Assembly (NCBI RefSeq): GCF_017948595.1
Contig: NZ_JAGFBV010000016.1
Span: 1-64,000 of the forward strand
Reading direction: 5' to 3'
DNA from: Flavobacterium geliluteum
GTDB taxonomy: Bacteria > Bacteroidota > Bacteroidia > Flavobacteriales > Flavobacteriaceae
DNA length: 64,000 nucleotides
The notes under the pieces: generated by a model
What the model was told of the DNA's origin: nothing
Database searches by the model: none
The model's input: the letters and a program-made list of their open reading frames with translations, nothing else
Program-made: the position numbers and the translations under genes
In this document: positions 1 through 8,416 of the stretch, in pieces
How positions within the stretch are numbered: the stretch's first letter is position 1
Layout: every line of letters starts with the position of its first letter

Positions 1-115
1 CAGCGATATTAAAAAATTATTCCCCAGAACAATACATGCTGTTACATTGGAAGGATTTCTAATAAAGCTTACATTGTTTGTATTCGGATTACAATTAAAT
101 AAAACAATTAACTAG
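1..115 (+). CDS. C-terminal end of an unrecognised protein (5' end outside window)
   Basis: An open frame enters the window and stops with TAG at 113-115, giving about 37 residues with a hydrophobic stretch (LIKLTLFVFGLQL). I do not recognise it. The hydrophobic segment would also fit the first membrane helix of the AraC-type regulator that follows, so this may be a detached N-terminal piece of that gene rather than a separate one. Confidence 0.3.
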   Translation, partial: SDIKKLFPRTIHAVTLEGFLIKLTLFVFGLQLNKTIN

Positions 116-119
116 CAAC

Positions 120-1043
120 TTGAATTATTTATATACAGCATCAGCAACAAATCAATTAAAAAAATGGAAAATAGAGTTATTACATTTTTTGCCCGTCATA
201 ATTTCTTTTTTTTCATTATTTAATTTCCTTCAATTACCAAATGAAACTAAAATTTTAGTATTTAAAAACGAAGGGAGAGGTTATGAAACTTTACTTATTT
301 TTACTTTAATAGCTATTATTTGCTCTGGAATTATTTATGTCATTTGTTCATTACTATTACTCAAAAAACACAAAAAAAACATTCTAAATCAATTTTCATA
401 TTCCGAAAAGATTAATCTAGCGTGGTTACGTTATTTAATCTATGGAATTGGTTTAATTTGGATTTTTATTATTTTAGGAAATGATAAATTAATATATTCA
501 GTAGTTGTTTTATTTGTTATTTTTATTGGTTATTTCGGTATTAATCAAGTGGGGATATTTACAAAAAAAAATCAATTAATTGATAATAAAAGTATAATTC
601 AAAATGAAATCAATCAACCCTTTGATGATGAAATTATAAAAGAAAACAAACCTTCAAAATATTTAAAGTCTGGTTTAAATCAAGAGGCTGCTTTTGAGAT
701 ATATGAAGTACTAAAAACTAGAATGACTAAAGAGCAACTTTACGTTAATTCCGAATTAACTCTTGTAGAATTAGCGCAAATTTTAGATGTTTACCCAAAC
801 AATTTATCACAGGTCATTAATACTTTTGAACAAAAAAACTTTTACGATTATATCAATACCAAAAGAGTAGAATTATTCTTAAAACTCGTTGCAATCCCCG
901 AAAACAAAAAATATACTATTCTATCACTTGCATTTGAATGTGGTTTTAATTCAAAATCCTCGTTTAATAAATACTTCAAAAAAGTTACAAATATGACCCC
1001 TTCTGAATATTTAAATTTGCTAAAAGAAAGAACCAATTTTTAA
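120..1043 (+). CDS. AraC-family transcriptional regulator with N-terminal membrane helices, probably shortened at its start
   Basis: The C-terminal 100 residues are an AraC/XylS DNA-binding domain. They contain the first helix-turn-helix (LTLVELAQILDVYPNNLSQV) and the second with the family hallmark SLAFECGFNSKSSFNKYFKK and then TPSEY. The N-terminal half has about four hydrophobic segments and a short cytoplasmic linker. The protein belongs to the Bacteroidota group of membrane-anchored AraC regulators, thought to sense an envelope signal. Members usually carry more membrane helices before the conserved LLHFLP stretch, which here lies only about 20 residues from the start. The only start is TTG at 120, and the frame is closed by a stop at 96-98. 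The 5' part has therefore probably been lost or sits in another frame. The DNA-binding assignment is firm; function as an intact regulator is doubtful. Confidence 0.75.
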   Translation: MNYLYTASATNQLKKWKIELLHFLPVIISFFSLFNFLQLPNETKILVFKNEGRGYETLLIFTLIAIICSGIIYVICSLLLLKKHKKNILNQFSYSEKINLAWLRYLIYGIGLIWIFIILGNDKLIYSVVVLFVIFIGYFGINQVGIFTKKNQLIDNKSIIQNEINQPFDDEIIKENKPSKYLKSGLNQEAAFEIYEVLKTRMTKEQLYVNSELTLVELAQILDVYPNNLSQVINTFEQKNFYDYINTKRVELFLKLVAIPENKKYTILSLAFECGFNSKSSFNKYFKKVTNMTPSEYLNLLKERTNF

Positions 1044-1180
1044 TCATCTAAATTTAATTTTCTTACATTGCTGATTATCAATATTCAATAATTATAATTA
1101 GTCCCCACTTTCACGCAAGGTCGATTGGTTGGTTTAATTTGACAAATATTTGCCAAATAAAAATAAAAATTAAATCAATT

Positions 1181-2170
1181 ATGAAATTAAAACCTTTCTT
1201 GTTAAAAGTAACTTTTTTACTTTTAGTTACTTCTCAATTTTCTTGTACAGAAATTGATTCAAACGAACCAGGCGCTTTAGTTCCAAAAACTGTTGACCAA
1301 GACGCAACTTTGCCTTCAATTTCTGTTAACGGAACGATGCTTCACTCAGAGACTTTTGGTAATCCAAGCAATTCAATGGTGGTTTTTTTACACGGTGGTC
1401 CTGGCGCCGACTACAGAAGCGGATTAAACGTAAAACAATTAGCTGATAATGGCTACTTTGTTGTCTTTTATGACCAAAGAGGTGCAGGTTTGTCAAAAAG
1501 ACATGATAAAAACAGTTATTCTCTTCAATTAATTTTAGATGATTTAAATGCTGTAATTGAACACTACAAAACAGCACCGAATCAAAAAGTTTTCTTGTTT
1601 GGACATTCTTGGGGTGGAATGTTAGCCACAGCCTTTATTAATAAAAATCCAAATAAAATAACAGGTGCAATTTTGGCTGAAGCTGGTGGATTAAAGTGGG
1701 GAGAAACAAAGGAATATCTTGAAAAAACAAAAAAAATAGAACTATTTTCAGAGGCTACTAATGATGTTTTATATTTAGATCAATTTTTGACGGGTACAAA
1801 AAAACAACATGAAGTTTTGGATTACAAATCAGCAATTCAATCATCCTTTTCTTATGCTGGTGGAAATGTAGAAGGTATTGAAGCTTCGTCTCCATTTTGG
1901 AGGTATGGTGCTGTTTCACTTATTAGTTTAACTGAAGTTGCAGAAAAAGATAACTTTGACTTTACCACTAATTTAAATCAATTTCAAAAAAAGGTTTTAA
2001 TTCTTTTTAGTGAAAATAATAAAGCTTTTGGTTCGTCTTATGCTCAAAAACAAGCTAATTATTTTCCAGTTCATCAAATTATAAGAATTGATGATACTGG
2101 GCACGAAATGATCTATTTTAAGTGGAATAGTGTATATCCAAAAGTTCTTACTTATTTGAACTCCTTATAA
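1181..2170 (+). CDS. Alpha/beta hydrolase lipoprotein, prolyl aminopeptidase (S33)-like
   Basis: Predicted 329-residue lipoprotein. The start at ATG 1181 is preferred over an upstream TTG at 1139 because it gives a standard lipoprotein signal ending in QFSC (Cys22). The mature part is an alpha/beta hydrolase. HGGPG (about residues 71-75) is the oxyanion-hole motif typical of proline iminopeptidases. DQRGAGLS follows, then the nucleophile elbow GHSWGG (Ser143), and a C-terminal DDTGHE supplies the likely catalytic His. S33 peptidases remove N-terminal proline or hydrolyse related esters and amides. The lipid anchor places this one at the envelope. The gene appears monocistronic. Substrate cannot be read from sequence. 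Confidence 0.8.
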   Translation: MKLKPFLLKVTFLLLVTSQFSCTEIDSNEPGALVPKTVDQDATLPSISVNGTMLHSETFGNPSNSMVVFLHGGPGADYRSGLNVKQLADNGYFVVFYDQRGAGLSKRHDKNSYSLQLILDDLNAVIEHYKTAPNQKVFLFGHSWGGMLATAFINKNPNKITGAILAEAGGLKWGETKEYLEKTKKIELFSEATNDVLYLDQFLTGTKKQHEVLDYKSAIQSSFSYAGGNVEGIEASSPFWRYGAVSLISLTEVAEKDNFDFTTNLNQFQKKVLILFSENNKAFGSSYAQKQANYFPVHQIIRIDDTGHEMIYFKWNSVYPKVLTYLNSL

Positions 2171-2253
2171 TATCATACTATTAACAGTACAAGATTTTTC
2201 TAAAAAAAATTAAAACAGAACTTTTTTTCTCTAACAAAACTATCAAAATACAA

Positions 2254-2913
2254 ATGAAGTCTAATTTTTATATATCACTAATTTTTTTAATTGCAACAAA
2301 TTCATTTTCTCAAAATATAAATTGGAGAAGTCTAAAGAATGAGCAAAAACATATCATCAGTTTAAACATCGGACTCCTTTACGGTACAACTATTGACCTA
2401 GGGTACGGTCATAAACTAAACACTAAACTCCCTATGATTTTAAATGCTGAATTCTCTACATCATTTGGAGATACTGCTTTGGACGATTTTAAAACAAAAA
2501 TTGGCGCACAAGCAGAAGTACTCAAAATAGGTGGATTTTCAACCACTCTTAAAGCATATGGCGTTTTTAGAAGATTTGAGAATGACAATGCACAACTATT
2601 AAATTTCGGAAGTGAATTATCGGCGGTATCAGGATATTATAAGTCCAAGTGGTATGTGGCTGGAGAATTTGGTTTTGATAAAGCAATAGTTACTCATATT
2701 AAGCACAGCGATGTTTTGAAAAATTATTACCCAGGAATTAAAAGTGGTTGGTACATACCAACTGCAGGTAACTTCTTTTACGGTGTTCAATCGGGTTTTT
2801 CTCTCGGTCGCAATGATCTAAACTTAAGAGCAGGAACTATGGCAACACAAGACTTTAAAAGTACTCCAACTTTGCCATTCTATTTTCAGATTGGAATTAA
2901 TAGAAAGATATAA
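2254..2913 (+). CDS. Putative outer-membrane beta-barrel protein of unknown function
   Basis: 219 residues with an N-terminal signal peptide ending near NSFSQ. The rest alternates short polar and aromatic stretches (LNIGLLYGTTIDLGYGHKL, WYVAGEFGFDKA, FFYGVQSGFSLG) and ends in FYFQIGINRKI, as expected for a small outer-membrane barrel whose last strand finishes close to the C terminus. I do not recognise a named family. It lies 16 bp before the DUF2306 gene and may be co-transcribed with it. Confidence 0.55.
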   Translation: MKSNFYISLIFLIATNSFSQNINWRSLKNEQKHIISLNIGLLYGTTIDLGYGHKLNTKLPMILNAEFSTSFGDTALDDFKTKIGAQAEVLKIGGFSTTLKAYGVFRRFENDNAQLLNFGSELSAVSGYYKSKWYVAGEFGFDKAIVTHIKHSDVLKNYYPGIKSGWYIPTAGNFFYGVQSGFSLGRNDLNLRAGTMATQDFKSTPTLPFYFQIGINRKI

Positions 2914-2929
2914 ATCTGTATAGATTATT

Positions 2930-3547
2930 ATGGTAAAAAAAATCAGTTTTTCCCTGTTGGCAATTTTAGCTATTCTATTCAGTTTAATGCCTTTTGCATT
3001 CTATTTCTATGATATTACTTTCGGAATAATTAATACAAAATCACTTGAAGTTTTATCTAATTTAACTTGGAAAATTACATTTCATATTCATATTATTTCT
3101 GCAGGAATTGCATTATCAATAGGCTGGATTCAATTTGTTCCAAAAATCAGAAATAAATACATGAGTTTTCATAAGATAATTGGGAATACCTATTTTATTT
3201 CAGCTATAATTAGTTCACTTGCTTCAATTTTTATTAGTTTTTATGCTACTGGAGGTAAAATACAAATTATAGGATTTACAATATTAGGAATAATTTGGTT
3301 TTATACCACTTTGATGGGCTTTTTTTACATTAAAAGTGAAGAGTTTGAGCTTCATCAAAAAATGATGGTCTTTAGTTATTCAGCATGTTTTTCAGGAGTA
3401 ACATTAAGAATATGGTTGCCGTTGTTAGAATTGATTTTTGATGATTTCAACACAACTTATGCAACTGTTGCTTGGCTATGCTGGATTCCTAATTTGATAG
3501 TTGCATTTATAATTAATAACAGTTTACATAATAAGTATGTAGAATAA
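2930..3547 (+). CDS. DUF2306 family membrane protein
   Basis: 205 residues with about six hydrophobic helices. The stretch FHIHIISAGIALSIGWIQF, then a basic R-N-K loop and SFHKIIGNTYF, match the conserved core of DUF2306 proteins, where histidines lie at membrane boundaries (HIHI, FHKIIG, ELHQKMM). No function is established for the family. The regular histidines near helix ends make haem or quinone contact conceivable, but that is only inference. It follows the putative barrel gene by 16 bp. Confidence 0.7.
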   Translation: MVKKISFSLLAILAILFSLMPFAFYFYDITFGIINTKSLEVLSNLTWKITFHIHIISAGIALSIGWIQFVPKIRNKYMSFHKIIGNTYFISAIISSLASIFISFYATGGKIQIIGFTILGIIWFYTTLMGFFYIKSEEFELHQKMMVFSYSACFSGVTLRIWLPLLELIFDDFNTTYATVAWLCWIPNLIVAFIINNSLHNKYVE

Positions 3548-3613
3548 TTTAAAGACACAATTCGTCAAATTTCATTTGTCAAATGATAATCTTTATTTTC
3601 TTTTTAGTTTCAT

Positions 3614-3631
3614 TTCTTATCATTTGGTAAG
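3614..3631. promoter_or_regulatory. Imperfect inverted repeat shared with the crp-type promoter region at 28279
   Basis: TTCTTATCATTTGGTAAG has half-sites CTTATC and GGTAAG separated by ATTT. It matches 17 of 18 bases of the sequence at 28279-28296, which lies 60 bp upstream of the Crp/Fnr-type regulator gene. The 6-4-6 layout resembles FNR/CRP-class operators. It lies about 155 bp upstream of the secreted-protein gene at 3786. Regulatory role is inferred. Confidence 0.4.
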
Positions 3632-3691
3632 AGCCAACTATCTCCATAAAATTAAATTTGCTTTTGATAGATCATTATAGCATCTATAATG

Positions 3692-3711
3692 CCCTATCAT
3701 AAATTATAGGG
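3692..3711 (+). terminator. Weak hairpin, possible terminator
   Basis: CCCTAT and ATAGGG form a 6-bp stem around an 8-base loop, followed by an AT-rich tract with only a short T run. It lies 145 bp after the DUF2306 gene and 75 bp before the next start, so it may be a terminator or a leader hairpin. Confidence 0.25.
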
Positions 3712-3785
3712 TTTAATTAATTGCACTCGAATTTATTTTAAGATACTATAAATTTTTTTAATTCTAATAAATAAAAAACACAAAA

Positions 3786-4283
3786 ATGAAAACATTTTTT
3801 TTAGTCATGATTCTATTGTTTAATAGTTTCATGATACTAGCACAAAATTTACCAGAGTTCAATGACAAACCAGCATACTACGATTCTAAATCAAAGAAAA
3901 CTACAGAACTGGAAAAATCACAATATAATTCAATGGCAAAAGCCAGAGGGCTTTTCAGTGCCGAAGGCGGTTTCTTTTTGAATGGTGTTTCATCAAGTAG
4001 TAAAATTGCAAAACAACCCGAATTAATGTTTGTTGTAAAAGTGATTTCAGGAACAGATCCTACATCAGTATTTGATTTGGTTCGCTTTGAAATTAGAAAA
4101 GACAAAAGAGTTTTTATTACCACAAAAGCCAAAGCAACAAGTACTACAACTTCTTTTGAAAAAATAAGTTATGGGGTAAAAAAAATCAAAGATGAATACT
4201 ATTACTTGATTGTGAAAAATATGGAAAAAGGAGAATACTTCTTTGGTTCTAATGAATTTATGTTTGCATTTAGCATTATTTAG
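3786..4283 (+). CDS. Secreted protein of unknown family, intact member of a paralogous pair
   Basis: 165 residues with a signal peptide (hydrophobic core ending MILAQ) and a mature domain that starts NLPEFNDKPAYYDSKSKK. I do not recognise a named family. A clearly homologous but broken copy lies at 35583-35995. Shared blocks include FFLNGVSS, VFDLVRFEIRKDK, the basic-threonine stretch ITTKAKA, YLIVKNMEKGEYFFG and the terminal FMFAFSII. The conserved ending in both copies indicates that TAG at 4281 is the natural stop, although the frame stays open for another 73 codons after it. The conserved alternating strand pattern suggests a small beta-rich domain. A CRP-like inverted repeat lies upstream. 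Confidence 0.6.
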   Translation: MKTFFLVMILLFNSFMILAQNLPEFNDKPAYYDSKSKKTTELEKSQYNSMAKARGLFSAEGGFFLNGVSSSSKIAKQPELMFVVKVISGTDPTSVFDLVRFEIRKDKRVFITTKAKATSTTTSFEKISYGVKKIKDEYYYLIVKNMEKGEYFFGSNEFMFAFSII

Positions 4284-4505
4284 CAACATAAAAAAGCAAT
4301 TGATAATTTTAAATCTATTTTATGCAAAAGCAAAAATTTTGCTTCCAAAAGTTATAGTGATTATTTTATTGCAACTGATGTTGGTTTTAATCTAAGAAAT
4401 GACATCATCCACTTGTTCTCAACAAACAACTTCAATAACAAATTTGCAATAAATTTTGAAGGCGTCAGCAATGCAAATAGTGGAGGTGAAATTAGAATTA
4501 CCTAA
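4284..4505 (+). pseudogene. In-frame coding-like remnant directly after the TAG stop of the preceding gene
   Basis: After the TAG at 4281-4283 the same frame stays open for 73 codons to TAA at 4503-4505. It reads like protein (for example DYFIATDVGFNLRNDIIHLF and INFEGVSNANSGGEIRIT) and has no start codon of its own at its beginning. The homologous pseudogene at 35583-35995 ends at the equivalent residue, so this is more likely the tail of another lost gene fused in frame than a true extension. No family recognised. Confidence 0.35.
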
Positions 4506-4543
4506 AAAGTTTTAAAAACAATTTTAATATAAAAAGGGAAATA

Positions 4544-4921
4544 ATGAAAAAAATTATTTTGATTTTATGTTTTATACCATTTCTATTGGCATCAACTTGT
4601 GAAAGTGATCCAATTGATGATGTTGTGTGTACTACACAAGCTTTTGCTGGACTACAAGTAAAAGTAAGTTTGCAAAATGGAAATTTACCAAATCCTTCGG
4701 GTGTAACCGTAATTGCACGAGATGATAATTACTCTGAAACTCTAAAAGAAATTGGCATAGTTCACACCGATTTTGTTGGAGCATATGAACGAAAAGGAAC
4801 ATATATTATAACTGTTTCAAAAAATGGATACAAAACTTATACCTCAAATTCAATAGTTGTAAAAGCAGATAGATGCCACGTGAGTACAGAACAAATTAAT
4901 GTGGTTTTGCAACCTGAATAG
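4544..4921 (+). CDS. Small lipoprotein with a carboxypeptidase-regulatory-like domain
   Basis: 125 residues. The signal sequence ends LLASTC (Cys19), followed by acidic ESD, consistent with lipid modification, although Thr before Cys is an atypical lipobox. The mature part (residues 35-122) looks like a CarboxypepD_reg or transthyretin-like beta-sandwich: LQVKVSLQNG, GVTVIARDDNY, GAYERKGTYIITVSKNGYKTY. Such domains bind surfaces or other envelope proteins and have no catalytic role by themselves. An AAGGGAAAT stretch precedes the ATG. No partner is obvious. Confidence 0.6.
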   Translation: MKKIILILCFIPFLLASTCESDPIDDVVCTTQAFAGLQVKVSLQNGNLPNPSGVTVIARDDNYSETLKEIGIVHTDFVGAYERKGTYIITVSKNGYKTYTSNSIVVKADRCHVSTEQINVVLQPE

Positions 4922-5014
4922 AAGGAGTATCATTTGATATTTACGAAGAACTAAAAAATATGTAAAAGGACTAAAAGTAAAAAAACAAGTCCAATATAAA
5001 TTAAGATATAAATC

Positions 5015-5593
5015 ATGGCAAACAAGCTTTCTATAGTTGAAATTAATAATGCTAAAATAATTGGACTTTTGTTTTTATTGGCTTTTCCTGCTTATGGTTT
5101 TGGACAATACTACTTCGAAAACGAAAACACCAAAACTATTGGTGCACTGTTACTACTTATAAATTCAGTTATTGTAATTTCTATTGGTTTTTTGCTACGA
5201 GAAGCAATAAATCAATTTAGACCAAGTATAGCCTTTGTCTACCTTTTTACGAGAATATATGAAGGAATATTACTAGCCAGTGTGGTTTTAAATCTTCTAA
5301 CTGAAATTCGCATCTTTTCTGGTCTTGTTTATTTTATAGCTATGTTGGTTTTAGGCTTAGGAAGCATACCAATGTGTTTAACGTTATTCAAGTACAGAAT
5401 AACTCCTAGTTGGCTAGCAATTTGGGGAATAGTAGGATATGCTTTATTAGCTTTCGGTTTTTTAATGGAGTTAATGAATTTAGAGTGGAGCATGTATTTC
5501 GTTCCATTAGGAGGATTATGGGAAATAACTTTTGGAGTTTGGCTGATTACTAGAAAAAAAAGTCAATCAACCCAGTGGGCCAAATTATGTTAA
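5015..5593 (+). CDS. DUF4386 family integral membrane protein
   Basis: 192 residues with about six transmembrane helices. The order of helices, the conserved loop LREAINQFRPSIAFVYLFTRIYEG and the final LGGLWEITFGVWLITR resemble DUF4386 proteins, which are usually 210-240 residues, so this one is slightly short at the N terminus. Function of the family is unknown. A second DUF4386 gene lies at 26932 and a fragment at 20565, so the family is repeated in this window. Confidence 0.6.
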   Translation: MANKLSIVEINNAKIIGLLFLLAFPAYGFGQYYFENENTKTIGALLLLINSVIVISIGFLLREAINQFRPSIAFVYLFTRIYEGILLASVVLNLLTEIRIFSGLVYFIAMLVLGLGSIPMCLTLFKYRITPSWLAIWGIVGYALLAFGFLMELMNLEWSMYFVPLGGLWEITFGVWLITRKKSQSTQWAKLC

Positions 5594-5739
5594 GAAATTA
5601 AACGGTAATGTTACTATTCATATCTATTAGTTTTATTTCAAACACAAACGATAGTTTTAAAAACAACAATATCAATAAATTAAAAAAGGATGTGATTCAT
5701 CCGATGGGTTAAATTAATAAATAAAGGGTATATAATTTT

Positions 5740-6540
5740 ATGAGATTAGAAAATAAAATAGCACTAATAACGGGTGCATCACGAGGTATAGGAAAGGCAA
5801 TTGCTGAAGTTTTTCATGAGCAAGGAGCAACAAGCAACAAGTAATAATAACGGATATTAATAATTATGAAGGTACCATCGTGGTTCATTCACTTGGTGAA
5901 AAAAGCGAATATTATCAACTTGATGTCCAAAAAGAAGGTGATTGGATTGAAATTTCGAACCTAATAAAAGCAAAATACGGAAAGTTAGATATTCTAGTAA
6001 ACAATGCTGGAATAACAGGGTTTTTAGAGACCAATGGGCCTTTTGATGCTGAAAAATGTTGATATAGATTCTTGTGAAGAAGTTCACAAGGTCAATGCAA
6101 CTGGTACAATGTTAGGGTGTAAATATGCAATTGCACTAATGAAAGAAAACGGAGGAAGTATTATTAATATTTCGTCAAGAAGCGGAATTGTGGGCATTCC
6201 AGCAGCCGTGGCCTATGCGTCGAGTAAAGCAGCTGTACGAAATCACACTAAAAGTGTAGCACTTTATTGTGCTGAAAAGGGCTACAAGATCAGATGCAAC
6301 AGTGTGCACCCAGCAGCAATTATGACTTCAATGTGGGACACAATGTTTGGTGAAGGTCTAGAAAGAGAAAAAATGATTAAACAAGTTGAAGCTGGAATTC
6401 CCTTAGGGAAATTTGGAGAAGCAATTGATGTTGCTTATGGTGTTTTGTATTTGGCAAGTGACGAAAGCAAGTACGTAAAAGGAATAGAATTAACAATCGA
6501 CGGTGGAATTTTAGCAGGAAGTCAAGCAAATCCTAAATAA
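5740..6540 (+). pseudogene. Short-chain dehydrogenase/reductase (SDR), broken by two frameshifts
   Basis: The reading frame is recognisable throughout in three pieces. The N-terminal piece has the Rossmann motif TGASRGIGKA and stops at 5842-5844, next to a 7-bp direct repeat (AGCAACA twice at about 5823-5836). The middle piece continues in another frame with VNNAGI (the NNAG motif). An extra A near 6053 then shifts into the final piece, which holds the catalytic Ser and YASSK (YxxxK). The last piece ends with the IDGG typical of SDRs. Classical SDRs are about 250 residues, and the pieces sum to that length. Two independent frameshifts make it non-functional unless they are sequencing errors. 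Confidence 0.85.
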
Positions 6541-6556
6541 TTTTAAAATTATAAAC

Positions 6557-8368
6557 ATGCACTTTAAATATATATTTATCTTCTTTTTCCTTTCAAGTAT
6601 TTCTTACTCTCAATACGAAAGTGGTTTGAAGAAAACTATTAAAAATTTATTAAAACAAGAAAAAATTGTTGGTGCAGTATGGTGTACTATTTCACAAAAT
6701 GGAAATAGTACAATAGACTCTTATGGCTATAAAAACAATCAAACACGCGAGATTATTTCTTCAAATGCTAAAATGAATGTTGGTTCAGTGTCAAAAACAG
6801 TCTTAGCAGCTGGTGTGTTAAGAATGGTAACATTAGGATTGCTAAAATTAGATGATCCAGTTAAAAAATACTTGCCGAGTTTGCCCATTGAAAACCAATG
6901 GGATAAAACAAATACAGTAACAATTAGACATTTATTAGATAACACTTCGGGATTAACGGATGCTAGACTTTGGCATATTTTTAGTTCAACCGCAAAGGCA
7001 GATACACCATTAAATAAAGTATATCAAGGTGATGTTTCAGTTTTAAAAGTGCAATACAAGCCAGGCTCGATTGATTCGTATTCAAATTTGGGTTATTCAA
7101 TTTTGGGAATGGTAATTGAAAAAATTACCAAGCAACCTTATGAAAGCTATTTAGACAATACTATTTTAAAACCATTAGGTATGACTGAAAGCACTTTTCA
7201 TTTTATCTCACAATCTGGAAAATTTGCCGATGAAAAATTAGCTTTTGGTCATTTTGACAATGGAAATCCTGTTGCATCAATACCAATGTATTTGAGAGCT
7301 GCTGGACAATTCACTACTACAGCAAACGATATGGCAAAGTTTATGTGGTTTATGATGTCTGACGGATTGGTGAATGGCAAAACTTTGATTGATAAAAACC
7401 TTTTGTCAAAAGTAGGTATTCAAAAGTCTACTGATGCTTACAAAAAAGGTGTTCCTTACGGTTATGCATTAGGTGCTTATCAGCGTGATCGTTATGGTGC
7501 CGTTGGTGTGGCAAAAAACGGAAACACCCTAGGATTTTCAGCTATGCTGTATATGTTTCCTGAAAGTAAAAAGGCATTCTTTATAGCTTATAATATGGAT
7601 AGTGAAACTGCCGATTACGACTTGTTTAATAATGAGTTTACAAACTATCTAGGCGTAAATAAAATTAACAAAAATTTAAAGAAACAAAAAATTGAAAATT
7701 CTTTAACTGAATGGAATGGATACTACATACCAATAATCACAGTGGTCAAACCATTTAAATTGATTGATTGGGTGTTCTCAAATACAAAAGTTGCTTTTTT
7801 AGGAAATGATTTGGTAATCAGACCATTTCAGGGTAAAAATAAAACTTTATTTTATTTAGGGAATAATACATTTTCTATGAAAGGCAGAACGAATGTTACT
7901 CACACTTTGTATAAGGATCAAAATGGTGATTTACTGATTTCTGATGGAATTAGAACAATTAAGAAAGTAAGTGGAATTAAAATTTTGAGTATAGCATTTA
8001 GTTTTCTTATTGGTATATTATCTATATTTTACTTTTTTGTTAATGGTTTAATCCGATTTTTTAAAAACAAAGCGTCTTATTTTAAGGAAACCTATTCCTT
8101 AATGTTTGCTGCATCATTATTCTTACTAGTTTCAATATTTCTATTCTCTTTCCAGCCATTTATGGAAATGGGAAATTTGACATTCATTAATATACTTTTA
8201 TTTGCATCCTCTATTTTATTGTCAATAGCTTCAATTTATGTCTTAATTCATAAATTAATTGGTAAAGAAAATTTTATGTCTTTTGATTTTTTGGCAACAT
8301 TTTCAATTGCGCAATTTTCTATTTTGCTGATAATTAATGGTGTATTTCCGGTAATTATGTGGCAATAA
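6557..8368 (+). CDS. Serine hydrolase of the class C beta-lactamase fold with C-terminal membrane helices
   Basis: 603 residues. The signal peptide ends near SISYSQ. The beta-lactamase/D-alanyl-D-alanine carboxypeptidase-like domain (residues 20-370) carries the catalytic SxxK as SVSK (Ser77-Lys80) and YSN (Tyr175-Asn177). About residues 475-600 hold four hydrophobic helices, so the catalytic domain is anchored and periplasmic. In this family, true beta-lactamases are few; most are esterases or D-amino-acid peptidases. The gene is followed after 48 bp by a small LamG-like gene and a lipase-like gene, so they may form one transcript. Substrate unknown. Confidence 0.85.
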   Translation: MHFKYIFIFFFLSSISYSQYESGLKKTIKNLLKQEKIVGAVWCTISQNGNSTIDSYGYKNNQTREIISSNAKMNVGSVSKTVLAAGVLRMVTLGLLKLDDPVKKYLPSLPIENQWDKTNTVTIRHLLDNTSGLTDARLWHIFSSTAKADTPLNKVYQGDVSVLKVQYKPGSIDSYSNLGYSILGMVIEKITKQPYESYLDNTILKPLGMTESTFHFISQSGKFADEKLAFGHFDNGNPVASIPMYLRAAGQFTTTANDMAKFMWFMMSDGLVNGKTLIDKNLLSKVGIQKSTDAYKKGVPYGYALGAYQRDRYGAVGVAKNGNTLGFSAMLYMFPESKKAFFIAYNMDSETADYDLFNNEFTNYLGVNKINKNLKKQKIENSLTEWNGYYIPIITVVKPFKLIDWVFSNTKVAFLGNDLVIRPFQGKNKTLFYLGNNTFSMKGRTNVTHTLYKDQNGDLLISDGIRTIKKVSGIKILSIAFSFLIGILSIFYFFVNGLIRFFKNKASYFKETYSLMFAASLFLLVSIFLFSFQPFMEMGNLTFINILLFASSILLSIASIYVLIHKLIGKENFMSFDFLATFSIAQFSILLIINGVFPVIMWQ

Positions 8369-8416
8369 AAAAAAGACTTACTTAAAATTCGTTTAAAACT
8401 TTCATAATTAAATACA

